From NCBI GenBank assembly GCA_030425645.1, contig JAUHZK010000005.1, positions 186,001-250,000 of the forward strand: 64,000 nucleotides of DNA, written 5' to 3'. Shown in pieces: positions 8,631 to 17,623 of the stretch. The translations under genes were made by a program, and so were the position numbers. This DNA is from Gammaproteobacteria bacterium. GTDB lineage: Bacteria; Pseudomonadota; Gammaproteobacteria; JAPPPA01. Within the stretch, counting starts at the first letter, position 1. Every line of letters starts with the position of its first letter. The notes below the pieces were generated by a model. That model saw nothing but the letters and a program-made list of their open reading frames with translations, had not been told where the DNA came from and did not search any database.

Positions 8631-10099
8631 CAGTTACTACTCAATTCGTAATCATCAAAATTAACGCACCGGGTCTGCAGGCGATAGCGCACCGTAAAGT
8701 CCGGCCAGTTGTTGGTACTTTTACCGCTGGCATGTCGGTACCAGTTATTACAGCCAGCACTCCACACTGCGTCAGCGGCTTTGTCCTGAACCGTTTTATT
8801 AAACTGCTGCATTACCTCAGGACGTAAATCCATTTGTTTGACGTCACCTTGGCGCAAGCGCTTAACGCACTGCACCAGGTAATTAATTTGCGCCTCCAAC
8901 ATAAACACAATCGAATTGTGTCCGAGGTTGGTATTAGGGCCGTAAAGCATGAAGAAGTTAGGGAAGCCATCCACGGTCATGCCGTAATACGCCTCGGCAC
9001 CATCATGCCAACGGTCATTCAGATCTCGACCAGCCGTCCCAGTAATGCGTATTGGCGACACAAACTCAGTTGCTTTAAAGCCGGTACCAAAGACAATCGT
9101 GTCAGCGTCGATCAACTGGCCACTTTCGCTGACTAAGCCATCGTTTTTAACGGCGGCAACACCTTCGGTCACAACCTCAACATTAGGTCGGCTTAAGGCC
9201 GGGAAATAGTCGCTCGAAAGCAATATGCGGTTACAACCCAGAGGATAGTTCGGCGTGAGCTTTTCTCGCAAAGGCAGGTCTTTAACGGCCATACGCCGAT
9301 AGGTATTGCAGACCAAATTGAACAGCGGTCGAATCCAACTATTGCTGGACAGCGCCGCAAAACGCCACTCTAGATTCCAATAAATTTTTCGGCGTTCCAA
9401 GCGACCGAAAAACGGTAACTTCTCAAACAGCCATTTTTCAATGCGGCTGTAATGGCGGTTGGGCTTTGCCAGCACCCACGGTGGTGTGCGCTGAAAAACC
9501 GTCAGCTTTTTCGCATGCTTAGCAAGATGAGGAATGAACTGAATGGCACTGGCCCCAGTTCCAACCACAGCAACATGCTTATCGCTGAGGTCGTAGTCGT
9601 GATCCCAATAGGCGGAATGGAACTGCTTGCCGCCAAAACCGGCCAAACCCGGCAAATTAGGAATCGCCGGCTGACTGAGCTGGCCAGTACCTTTGACCAA
9701 AACTTGGGCGGTTACCGAAAAGCCGTCAGCACAGCTGATGTTCCAGCCACAGCTGTTCTCACAATACGCCGCCTGCTCTACATCACTGGCAAAGCGAATA
9801 TAGTCATTCACGCCATACTTGGCCGCACATCGCTCTAAGTAGGCCCTAATTTCAGGCTGTGGAGAGAACTTACGCGACCACTGTGGATTAGGTTCGAACG
9901 AGAACGAATACAGGTGCGACGGCACATCACACTCCGCTCCCGGATAAGTATTGGCCTGCCACACGCCACCCACGGAGTCTGCGCGTTCAAGAATTATGAA
10001 GTCTTTGATACCGGCCTTGAGTAGCTGAATCGCCGTGCCAATACCGCCAAACCCCGCACCAATAATGGCAACCGAAACTGTCGTTGAATTTTGATTCAT
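8630..10099 (-). CDS. FAD-dependent Baeyer-Villiger-type monooxygenase
   Basis: A 489-residue flavoprotein with an N-terminal FAD Rossmann motif GAGFGGIG (residues 14-21), a second NADPH motif GTGASA near residue 180, and the family fingerprint FGGKQFHSAYWD just before it, matching FxGxxxHxxxW. This fingerprint marks Baeyer-Villiger monooxygenases and related flavin-containing monooxygenases, which insert oxygen beside a ketone to give an ester or lactone. The downstream FQRTPPWVLAKP stretch is also typical. It is the first gene of the minus-strand operon and shares the 10100-10236 control region with the divergent DUF1302 gene. A cyclic or steroid/terpenoid ketone substrate is inferred from context only. 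Confidence 0.88.
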   Translation of the reverse strand: MNQNSTTVSVAIIGAGFGGIGTAIQLLKAGIKDFIILERADSVGGVWQANTYPGAECDVPSHLYSFSFEPNPQWSRKFSPQPEIRAYLERCAAKYGVNDYIRFASDVEQAAYCENSCGWNISCADGFSVTAQVLVKGTGQLSQPAIPNLPGLAGFGGKQFHSAYWDHDYDLSDKHVAVVGTGASAIQFIPHLAKHAKKLTVFQRTPPWVLAKPNRHYSRIEKWLFEKLPFFGRLERRKIYWNLEWRFAALSSNSWIRPLFNLVCNTYRRMAVKDLPLREKLTPNYPLGCNRILLSSDYFPALSRPNVEVVTEGVAAVKNDGLVSESGQLIDADTIVFGTGFKATEFVSPIRITGTAGRDLNDRWHDGAEAYYGMTVDGFPNFFMLYGPNTNLGHNSIVFMLEAQINYLVQCVKRLRQGDVKQMDLRPEVMQQFNKTVQDKAADAVWSAGCNNWYRHASGKSTNNWPDFTVRYRLQTRCVNFDDYELSSN

Positions 10100-10236
10100 T
10101 AATCTACTCTACCGTCAGTTATGGCTAACTTAATTGCTCATCCGCCCATGAGTTAGTGGCAAATTAGTCAGCTTTCGGTTTAAAGTGACTGGACAATAAA
10201 TACAAATTATCAAGCGCTTGCTTGGTGGAGACAGAC
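10100..10236. promoter_or_regulatory. Divergent control region with CAAGCGCTTG palindrome
   Basis: This 137-base gap separates the divergent monooxygenase operon and the DUF1302 gene, so it must hold both promoters. It contains a perfect 10-base palindrome CAAGCGCTTG at 10211-10220, immediately before the DUF1302 ribosome site, and a weaker CTCAT/ATGAG inverted repeat at 10137-10152. Either could bind a repressor. No clear -35/-10 pair is assigned. Confidence 0.45.
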
Positions 10237-12423
10237 GTGATTAAACCACAATACCGTGTATTAGTGGCACGCATTAGCGTTGGCATTACCTTAGTTCTAA
10301 CGGCACCTTTCGCTGTCGCCTTTAAAGGCGAAATTGGACCGTTAAATTATCGACTCTCGACAACTCTCAGCGCTGGCGCTGCCTGGCGAATGGAGAAGCC
10401 CGACGAGAACTTTATTGGCCGCACCAACCTGCCAGGGCAAGAAAACTTTTGCCAAGCCAGCGCCTTAGACCCAGTAGGTACTTGCGTGGTTACCGGTCAC
10501 GCCGAATACCTTGCTGGGCGCGGCAATATGGGTAATAACGCCGACAACGGCAACATGAACTTTGACGAGCATGATTTAACCTTTGCCACCGCCAAAGTCA
10601 CCTCAGACCTCGAACTTAACTGGGGCAATAGTGGCGCTTTTTTCCGCTTTTACGGCTTTAAAGATTGGGCCCACGACGGCCGCAAAGAGAGACACTGGAA
10701 CACTATTTTCCAGCCAGCCGAAACGTTCTTAAATGCTGAGCAAGAAGAAGACTTGGTAGCGAATGCCGAGTTGCTAGATGCCTACATTTACCACGACTTC
10801 GAGATTGGCGACCACACACTCAGCGTTAAGGTTGGCGACCAAGTCATTAGCTGGGGAGAGTCACTAATTAACGTTATCAACAGCCTTAACGTCATCAGCC
10901 CACCCGATGCCGTTAAGGTTCGTTACCCCGGCATGAACCTGAAAGAGATTTTTCGTCCTATCAGCGCCGTCGACGTTGCGTATGACATTAGTGAAAACCT
11001 TTCGGTAGAGGCCTTTTATCAGCTCAAGTGGAACAACGTTCATATCGACCCACAGGGCGCATTCCACTCTCACTCTGACGCGGCTGAAGCCGGCGGCGAC
11101 TACATTATGATCGACTTCGGCAAAGGCGCCGAGGATCCTGACAACCTTAACGACAGCCGACTCACCTTTGCCGATCCAGTGCCCTTGGACCAAGCCGGCC
11201 GCGGCTGTTTCAATCCGGATTCGGTTGGCTTAGACACACACCCTTATGGCTATGCTCACCGCGGCGGCACCCTCGGCCGCACTGTCTGTCGCGAGCCAGA
11301 CATGACACCGAGCGACAACGGCCAGTGGGGACTGTCCATGCGCTATTACGCCGAATGGCTGAACGATACCGACATCGGCCTTTACTACATGAACTACCAC
11401 AGCCGTTTGCCTTACGGCAGCTTCCGCGCAACTCTCCCCGGCGTGGACCTGCAAAGCGCTGCGGCACTGATTCCGGGTGGCGCACAACTGATCGACGCCA
11501 TTAACAACCTCACCAGCCTTTTGCCGATTCCTGGCAACCTTTCGCTCGGCGTAGCCGAAGTGGCCGGCGCCCTAATCTTCGCCGACACAATGAATTTGAT
11601 CTTGGAATATCCCGAAGATATCGAGGTTTACGGCTTTAGCTTTAACACCACCTTTGGTGATATTTCGGTGTCGGCTGAATACGCGCACAGGCCGAACCTA
11701 CCGGTCCAAATTGGTGGTGCCGATTTGGTTTACTACGCGCTGGCACCCGCTTTTGGCGACAGTCGCCGTGCGGCCATTCCAAGTCAGGTAGAAACCTATC
11801 GTTACGGTCCCCAAGGTCGGCTTCCTGAAGGCGGCGAAATTATTCATGGTTACGAACGCTTAGAAGTGGGCCAAGGTGACGTGGTTAGCATTTGGGCGAC
11901 CTCAAACGCGCCGTTTTTTGCCGACCAATGGATTGTGATTGCGGAAGCTGGCTTTACTAAAATTTGGGATATGCCGAGCCGAGATGAACTACATTTCGAT
12001 GGCCCCAATACGGTTACTCACCAATCACAAGGCCGAGATGAAGCCGAAGCCGCCTTCGCGGCGAATCCACTAGACCCAAATCAGACCTTGCCGTTAATCG
12101 TGCTGAATCCTCAGCGCCAAACCGACGGCTGGGCAGAGTCATTCTCTTGGGGCTATAAGCTGCTGTCTATCCTTGACTACCCAGGTCTATTCAAAGGCTT
12201 TAACGTTAAACAAATCACTGGCTTCTTCCACGACGTTAACGGTATTGGCCCTTCCCCTGCGCCCACTTATGTTGAAGGCAGCAAGGAAATCCTATTCGGC
12301 TTGGACGTCAGCAAAGGCCCTTGGTTAGGCGAGCTACGTTATAAGGTGCATACCGGTGCCGGCAGCAACAACCCGGATAGCGACCGCGACGAGCTCGCGA
12401 TAGCGATCAAATACACCTTCTAA
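10237..12423 (+). CDS. DUF1302-family outer-membrane protein
   Basis: A 728-residue exported protein. It has an N-terminal signal (VARISVGITLVLTAPFAVAF), a long body rich in alternating strands, the DUF1302-typical ISWGESLIN segment and a C-terminal Phe (AIKYTF) expected of an outer-membrane barrel. DUF1302 proteins commonly pair with DUF1329 proteins and MMPL exporters and are thought to handle hydrophobic substrates at the outer membrane; the exact function is not established. The GTG at 10237 is chosen because GGAG sits six bases upstream; an upstream TTG at 10222 overlaps that site. It diverges from the catabolic operon. Confidence 0.85.
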   Translation: MIKPQYRVLVARISVGITLVLTAPFAVAFKGEIGPLNYRLSTTLSAGAAWRMEKPDENFIGRTNLPGQENFCQASALDPVGTCVVTGHAEYLAGRGNMGNNADNGNMNFDEHDLTFATAKVTSDLELNWGNSGAFFRFYGFKDWAHDGRKERHWNTIFQPAETFLNAEQEEDLVANAELLDAYIYHDFEIGDHTLSVKVGDQVISWGESLINVINSLNVISPPDAVKVRYPGMNLKEIFRPISAVDVAYDISENLSVEAFYQLKWNNVHIDPQGAFHSHSDAAEAGGDYIMIDFGKGAEDPDNLNDSRLTFADPVPLDQAGRGCFNPDSVGLDTHPYGYAHRGGTLGRTVCREPDMTPSDNGQWGLSMRYYAEWLNDTDIGLYYMNYHSRLPYGSFRATLPGVDLQSAAALIPGGAQLIDAINNLTSLLPIPGNLSLGVAEVAGALIFADTMNLILEYPEDIEVYGFSFNTTFGDISVSAEYAHRPNLPVQIGGADLVYYALAPAFGDSRRAAIPSQVETYRYGPQGRLPEGGEIIHGYERLEVGQGDVVSIWATSNAPFFADQWIVIAEAGFTKIWDMPSRDELHFDGPNTVTHQSQGRDEAEAAFAANPLDPNQTLPLIVLNPQRQTDGWAESFSWGYKLLSILDYPGLFKGFNVKQITGFFHDVNGIGPSPAPTYVEGSKEILFGLDVSKGPWLGELRYKVHTGAGSNNPDSDRDELAIAIKYTF

Positions 12424-12444
12424 GGTAACGCTAGCAATCGCTGC

Positions 12445-13698
12445 CTAGAAGAAGTGGCGATATTCAAGCAATACGTGGTCGTCGCGATCCAAGGCAGCGG
12501 CCGGGTTAGGCGCACCATCAATCACATCTGGATTGCCTGAGATTTGCCGATATTCCAAGGTTAGCTGGCCGCTTTCGCCCAAACGACGGCTTGCTTCTAG
12601 CAGCCCTAAACGGCCATCGTTTTCACGATCTTCAACCACACCCAACAAAATCTCGGTGCTCTGAACATCATTAAAGGCAATGCGGGTACCGACAAACACA
12701 TCATCTTGGAACAAAGTGGCCTGTGAGTTGCGGCTGTCGCGCATATATTCGGCCAACAAGCCGACATCCGCTGAGCTACCAGCAAATCCAACCAAGGTGT
12801 ACTCAAAGCCGGCGGCATAGGCACCATAGGTTTCGACAAAGTCTTTGCGACGATAACCTTCAGCCTTTAGCAACCAGCCACCTACTTGGCCAGTCACATC
12901 AAACGACAACTGCTGGATTTGTTCGTAAAACGGCAGGATCACCGTGGTCGACGGCGGTGACGCATCCGGAATCAAACGAGGATCACGGCTAGTACCGTCA
13001 AAGTAACTTAAACCGACATCAAAGCCGGAAAAGCTATTGCTGTAGCGGAAAGCATAATCGATGTGGCGATCCTTATCAGGGTCTTCATACACCGCGTTAT
13101 CGTTATCCAAAACGACCGCGCCAAAGTCGAAACGCAAACGCCCTTCTTGGCCAGGCAAGGTTCGTTCGCGGAAGGCAGGCAACACAAATGCTTCGAAACT
13201 GCCGACTGCCGAATACCAGCTCACTCGTAGCATTGGCTGGCCGAGCTTGTCTTCGCCATCCAGGTTTTCTACTTGGTCGGTCTGGTTGATGATATCAATC
13301 AGGTGCGCAGACTCCGTGGCACCCCAAAACACTTTGCTAATACCGGCTAGCACTTCCCAATTGCCGATATACCAGTTCAGATAGGCTTCGCGTAGATCAA
13401 AGTGCGTACGCTCGTCATCCTCGCTATCCCATCGCGCAAACGGACTAATAACAGCACGGCCATTCCCGCTTTCAAAATCATGCGCAAACTCGGCCTCAAA
13501 CACGCCCGAATAATCGCCTTTAGCTTGCACTGGGTTTGCCGGGTCATCAAAAAAGTGACGAACCTCAACCGCGATTTCAACATCACTACTCCAAGCCATT
13601 TTCGGTGGCATCTCGGTAACGCGATAATTCATATTGCCCGCGGCCGCCGCAGTGGCAAATAGACTGGTAGCGGCGAACAAAGCTAAACCCAAGCGCAT
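12445..13698 (-). CDS. Predicted outer-membrane beta-barrel protein, unknown family
   Basis: A 417-residue exported protein with a clear signal peptide (LGLALFAATSLFATAAAAG), many alternating hydrophobic/polar strands with aromatic girdle residues, and a C-terminal LLEYRHFF ending in Phe, as expected for BAM-inserted barrels. I do not recognise a named family. The ATG at 13698 is chosen because GAGGAG lies at the right spacing; the ATG at 13713 overlaps that ribosome site. It converges on the DUF1302 gene, 21 bases away, and diverges from the amidohydrolase gene, so it is probably a porin or channel used by the same neighbourhood. Confidence 0.7.
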   Translation of the reverse strand: MRLGLALFAATSLFATAAAAGNMNYRVTEMPPKMAWSSDVEIAVEVRHFFDDPANPVQAKGDYSGVFEAEFAHDFESGNGRAVISPFARWDSEDDERTHFDLREAYLNWYIGNWEVLAGISKVFWGATESAHLIDIINQTDQVENLDGEDKLGQPMLRVSWYSAVGSFEAFVLPAFRERTLPGQEGRLRFDFGAVVLDNDNAVYEDPDKDRHIDYAFRYSNSFSGFDVGLSYFDGTSRDPRLIPDASPPSTTVILPFYEQIQQLSFDVTGQVGGWLLKAEGYRRKDFVETYGAYAAGFEYTLVGFAGSSADVGLLAEYMRDSRNSQATLFQDDVFVGTRIAFNDVQSTEILLGVVEDRENDGRLGLLEASRRLGESGQLTLEYRQISGNPDVIDGAPNPAAALDRDDHVLLEYRHFF

Positions 13699-13859
13699 GG
13701 GGTGTCTCCTCATAATTACTGTGCCCGCACCTTAATACAAATCTAGCTATTTAGCGTTGTTTATGCCGACAGCGCGAATTCGGCGTAAGATCCAAAAAGC
13801 CTTAGCAATCATTTATAGGTAAGATAGCTAATTGAGTTAGTAGTCGCGGATAACGCAGC

Positions 13860-15641
13860 ATGAAGTACGACAGCATCATCAAAAATGGCCTTTATTTCGA
13901 CGGCAGCCTAAATACCGCGTCGATAAAGCACGTAGGTATCCGCAATGGCAGTATCGCCAAGGTGAGTGACACGCCACTGGATGAAAGCGGTTGCGAAGAT
14001 GTTATTGATGCGAGTGGTAAATGGGTCACACCGGGCTTTATTGAGCCCCACTCACACTACGATGCTGAAATTATTATTGCGCCGGAGTTAAAAGAGTCGA
14101 TTCGTCACGGCGTCACCACTGTTACCACCGGCATTTGCTCCATTAGCATGGTGGCCGCCGAAGCCGACGACTGCTCTGACCTATTCACCCGCGTAGAAGC
14201 CGTCCCCAGAGATGTCGTCTTACCCTTGGTAAGAGAAAAGAAAACCTGGAAAACTCCGCTGCAGTTCAGACGCTTCTACGAACAACATCCACTAGGGCCA
14301 AACCTTGCCGCCTTTATCGGTCACTCGGATATTCGTGCCGCCGTAATGGGACTAGAGCGCTCGACCACTAAAGGCTTGCGTCCCACCGCTGCTGAGATGC
14401 AGCAAATGGAACAACTGCTAGAAGACGCCCTAGACGCTGGCTTTTTGGGCATGAGCAGCATGACCACTAAAATCGACCGCGTTGACGGTGACCGCGCTTG
14501 GTCGCGGCCGCTACCTTCAACCTTTGCTAGCTGGAAAGAATACCGCGCCCTAAACCGCGTATTGCGACGTCGCGGCCGAATTTTACAGTCGGCCCCCGAT
14601 GCCGTCGGCAAGATCAATATTGTGATGTTCTTCTGGGAAGCCATGAGTTGGTTCCGTAAGCAGCTGAAGACCACCTTGTTAACCGTGATGGATCTGAAAT
14701 CACAGCCGCGTCTTAATCGGCTAGGGCCAATCGCCGGCTGGTTGGCCAATACATTTTTACGCGCCAACTTCCGCTGGCAGTTTCTACCTTCGCCACTGAT
14801 GGTTTACGCCGACGGCCTCGACTTTGGCCCTTTTCAGGAATTCACCGGCGGCGAAATGCTGTGGGATTTGAAAGAATTCAAATACGAGAAAATCAAAGAT
14901 CCCGCCTTTCGCAAACTGTTTAAGAAAGATCTCAATGCGACCCTGTCTAAAGGCGTTTGGGACCGCAACTTCGCCGATGCCTGGATCGTTGATTGCCCCG
15001 ACAAAACACTGGTTGGAAAGAACTTCGGCGAGATTGCTGCGGCGCAAAACAAACACCCAGCCGATGCCTTTTTAGACCTGATGGAACAACATCAGACGCA
15101 ACTACGCTGGGGCGTTTATTACACAGCACACCGTACCGAGGTTATGCGCCGTTTGATCGCCAGCCCGCAGGTGCATGTTGGCTTTGCCGACAGTGGCGCT
15201 CATCTACGCAATTTAGCCGCCTATAACTTCCCTATCCGTTTTCTCAAGTACGTTTTAGACGCCGAGGCAGAAGGCACACCTTGCGTTAGTCGAGAACGCG
15301 CCATCCATCGATTAACCGGGGAGCTAGCTGATTGGTACGGAATTGAAGCAGGCCACATTCGTGAAGGCGACCGAGCAGATGTAGTTGTCTTTAATCCCAA
15401 TGGCATCGATGACGGTGTTTGGGATATGCAAGAGGCCTACTTCGAACCATTTGATACGCATCGCATGGTGAACCGTAATGACAACGCGATTGAGGCAGTA
15501 TTTATCGGTGGCAGCAAAGCCTATGACCGGCAATCAGGTTTCAGCGACGATCTTGGGCAGGCGCAAAAGTACGGCCGTTTTTTAAGTGCCACTATTAATG
15601 CCGTGGATTTAGAGCCCGCCGGCACTGCCGCTGCGACTTAA
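13860..15641 (+). CDS. Amidohydrolase, N-acyl-D-amino-acid deacylase-like
   Basis: A 593-residue amidohydrolase-superfamily enzyme. It opens with the small beta domain (YDSIIKNGLYFDG) and the metal motif PGFIEPHSHYDAE at about residues 58-70. A TGICS segment supplies the Cys position used by D-aminoacylases, and GFADSGAHLRN near residue 440 supplies the late catalytic Asp. The usual mid-protein RVH-type stretch is not obvious and the region around residues 230-320 is unusual, so the substrate is probably not a simple N-acyl-D-amino acid. Members hydrolyse amide bonds in a TIM barrel with bound zinc. It starts 161 bases from the divergent barrel gene. Confidence 0.8.
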   Translation: MKYDSIIKNGLYFDGSLNTASIKHVGIRNGSIAKVSDTPLDESGCEDVIDASGKWVTPGFIEPHSHYDAEIIIAPELKESIRHGVTTVTTGICSISMVAAEADDCSDLFTRVEAVPRDVVLPLVREKKTWKTPLQFRRFYEQHPLGPNLAAFIGHSDIRAAVMGLERSTTKGLRPTAAEMQQMEQLLEDALDAGFLGMSSMTTKIDRVDGDRAWSRPLPSTFASWKEYRALNRVLRRRGRILQSAPDAVGKINIVMFFWEAMSWFRKQLKTTLLTVMDLKSQPRLNRLGPIAGWLANTFLRANFRWQFLPSPLMVYADGLDFGPFQEFTGGEMLWDLKEFKYEKIKDPAFRKLFKKDLNATLSKGVWDRNFADAWIVDCPDKTLVGKNFGEIAAAQNKHPADAFLDLMEQHQTQLRWGVYYTAHRTEVMRRLIASPQVHVGFADSGAHLRNLAAYNFPIRFLKYVLDAEAEGTPCVSRERAIHRLTGELADWYGIEAGHIREGDRADVVVFNPNGIDDGVWDMQEAYFEPFDTHRMVNRNDNAIEAVFIGGSKAYDRQSGFSDDLGQAQKYGRFLSATINAVDLEPAGTAAAT

Positions 15642-15662
15642 CGTAAGCCGCTGGGCGAGACA

Positions 15663-16805
15663 TTAAGCGCTACCAAACTCGGCAGCTTCGGCTGGTTCTG
15701 CGTACCAATAACCTTGCACCAGCTCGCAGCCAACGTCGGCAAGGAAGTCCCTTTGCGCAGCGGTTTGCACACCCTCAGCAACCACTCGAATATCTAAGGC
15801 TTTGGCAGCACCCACAACGGCCTTAACCACCACTCGGGCTTCCTCTAGGGTCTCCAAGCCGCTGATGATCTCACTATCTAACTTGACGAAATCAACCTTG
15901 AACTTGCAGACATGGATCAGCGACGAGCTACCATTACCGTAGTCGTCCAAAGCCACGCGCGCACCTTTTTCGCGGAGCTGACTTAGTGGCTGTTGAATGA
16001 GCTCAGCCTCGGGAATGCAGCTTTCGGTCAACTCAAATACTAGCTGTGAAAAAGGCATACCTTGCTCGCGTGCCAACTCCTCGCAGCGCTCTACAAAGTC
16101 CGACTCCAGCAACTGCTTGGCCGACACATTAATACTTAGCCAATGTCTTTGATGCAGCCCCGCGGCGACAAATTCAGCGCAGGCACGCTCGAAAACGTAA
16201 TAACCCAAGTCGTTAATTAGGCGAGTCTGTTCAGCAAGGCCTACCAAGGCCTGCGTTCCCATCTCCGGAAAGGCTTCAGAATGCCAGCGCAGAAGCGCCT
16301 CAAAGCCGACAGTTTGCTCGTTACCCAAGTTCAAAACGGGTTGAATCTGGACAGCCACCCGGCCAGCGTCCAAGTCTTTTTTTAGGGCTGCCTCAACCCG
16401 CAGCGGGTAATAGTCATCAACTGTCAACGCAGCGGGTGCACGGGCGGCCGCGGTCATTCGCACGCGTTCCAACCCACCTCGATAGCGCTTAACCACTACA
16501 TGTAATAACTTCTTTAGCAGCGGGTCTGCTTGTTCAACCCGATCTAAAAATTGGTGACTTTCGATACGCTGCAAAACGGTATCTTCATGGGCATAGGCAT
16601 CCGCCATTCTTGGAGAGTTGTCGATCACTGCCATCTCGCCAAGCAACTGGCCTTCGCCCAACAACCCAAGCGTGCGTTGCTGCTCACCTTCGCCTACGGA
16701 AACACGCACTGCGCCTGTCTTTATCAGATAGGCACAATCGCCCGTATCACCCGCGGCAAAAATGCGCTCGCCAGCTTCCACCTTATGCGGTGTTATTTCA
16801 TTCAT
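15663..16805 (-). CDS. Cyclic-nucleotide-binding-domain/EAL-domain protein
   Basis: A 380-residue cytoplasmic protein joining a cNMP-binding domain (residues 1-115, with LGEGQLLGEMAVIDNSPRMA as the phosphate-binding cassette) to an EAL phosphodiesterase domain (about 145-380). The EAL core is intact: FEALLRW, NVSAKQL, FELTES, LDDYGNGSSSL, VKLDSEI and VVAEGVQT, with the metal-binding Glu and Asp residues present. It should hydrolyse c-di-GMP to pGpG, possibly gated by a cyclic nucleotide. The ATG at 16805 is preferred because GGGAAGCAGGG lies upstream; the frame is open to 16856. It follows the ABC permease gene and likely shares its transcript, linking c-di-GMP signalling to the cell-surface genes upstream. 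Confidence 0.87.
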   Translation of the reverse strand: MNEITPHKVEAGERIFAAGDTGDCAYLIKTGAVRVSVGEGEQQRTLGLLGEGQLLGEMAVIDNSPRMADAYAHEDTVLQRIESHQFLDRVEQADPLLKKLLHVVVKRYRGGLERVRMTAAARAPAALTVDDYYPLRVEAALKKDLDAGRVAVQIQPVLNLGNEQTVGFEALLRWHSEAFPEMGTQALVGLAEQTRLINDLGYYVFERACAEFVAAGLHQRHWLSINVSAKQLLESDFVERCEELAREQGMPFSQLVFELTESCIPEAELIQQPLSQLREKGARVALDDYGNGSSSLIHVCKFKVDFVKLDSEIISGLETLEEARVVVKAVVGAAKALDIRVVAEGVQTAAQRDFLADVGCELVQGYWYAEPAEAAEFGSA

Positions 16806-16858
16806 CCCTGCTTCCCCTGTTGGACACCCCCGTGATCCAACACCGTGCATAAACAACG

Positions 16859-17623
16859 TTAATCCATTAAACGCCGTTCAAATAATTTTATTGATAGGTA
16901 CCCACCACCGACAGCATAAAACACTAACACCATTAGGTGAACAGCAACGTCGTCAGGCCAGTGACCAATCACCAGCGGCCGCGCGAGTTCAACAGCATGT
17001 GAAAGCGGCAATAACTGCGCCAAGGCCGAGACAAATGGCGGTAGGTTCTCTAAGGGGTAAAAAACCCCTGAGAACATAAACATTGGAATAATAACCAATG
17101 TATAAAAGTAGCTAAAATAATCATAACTTCGCGCAAATGGCACGATTGGCATACAAAATCCAGCAAAAGCCAAGCCTGCAACCAGCGCAACTAGCGGCAC
17201 CAGCAAGGCCGTTAGTGCGGTAATCGCGCCTAAACCGGTGGCCACCAGTAACAGCGCAACACAGGGAATACAACCTTTAGTGGCCGCCCATAGCTGCTCA
17301 CCCAAAACCACATCACGCACCCGTAACGGGGTTGCCAACATTGCCTGATGCGTTTTCTGCGGGTCCATACGGGTATAGCAGGAATACATGCCTTCAAAGG
17401 TCGCGGTATTCATCACCGATGACATCACCAGGCCGCTAGCCAAAAACGTTAGATAAGGCAGGCCGTCCATCGACGGTATGAACTGCCCCAAGCCGTAACC
17501 CAAGCCCAATAAATAAATTAGCGGCTCACCAAACTGAATAACCATGCTGACGCGCATCAACTTGGTCCACACTTTGGCGTTGCGACGCCAGACAGACAAG
17601 GCTGGTAGCAGCGCCCTAATCAC
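16859..17623 (-). CDS. ABC-2-type exporter permease, NodJ-like
   Basis: A 254-residue inner-membrane permease with about six helices and the ABC2_membrane/NodJ pattern: an amphipathic N-terminus, GEPLIYLLGLGYGLG, then MFSGVFYPLENLP before the last helices. It should form the membrane half of an exporter with the ATPase encoded just upstream. Start is a GTG at 17623 inside the last codons of the ATPase gene (eight-base overlap), with a GAGAG site upstream. NodIJ relatives export lipo-oligosaccharides in rhizobia, but in free-living bacteria the cargo is unknown. Confidence 0.88.
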   Translation of the reverse strand: MIRALLPALSVWRRNAKVWTKLMRVSMVIQFGEPLIYLLGLGYGLGQFIPSMDGLPYLTFLASGLVMSSVMNTATFEGMYSCYTRMDPQKTHQAMLATPLRVRDVVLGEQLWAATKGCIPCVALLLVATGLGAITALTALLVPLVALVAGLAFAGFCMPIVPFARSYDYFSYFYTLVIIPMFMFSGVFYPLENLPPFVSALAQLLPLSHAVELARPLVIGHWPDDVAVHLMVLVFYAVGGGYLSIKLFERRLMD

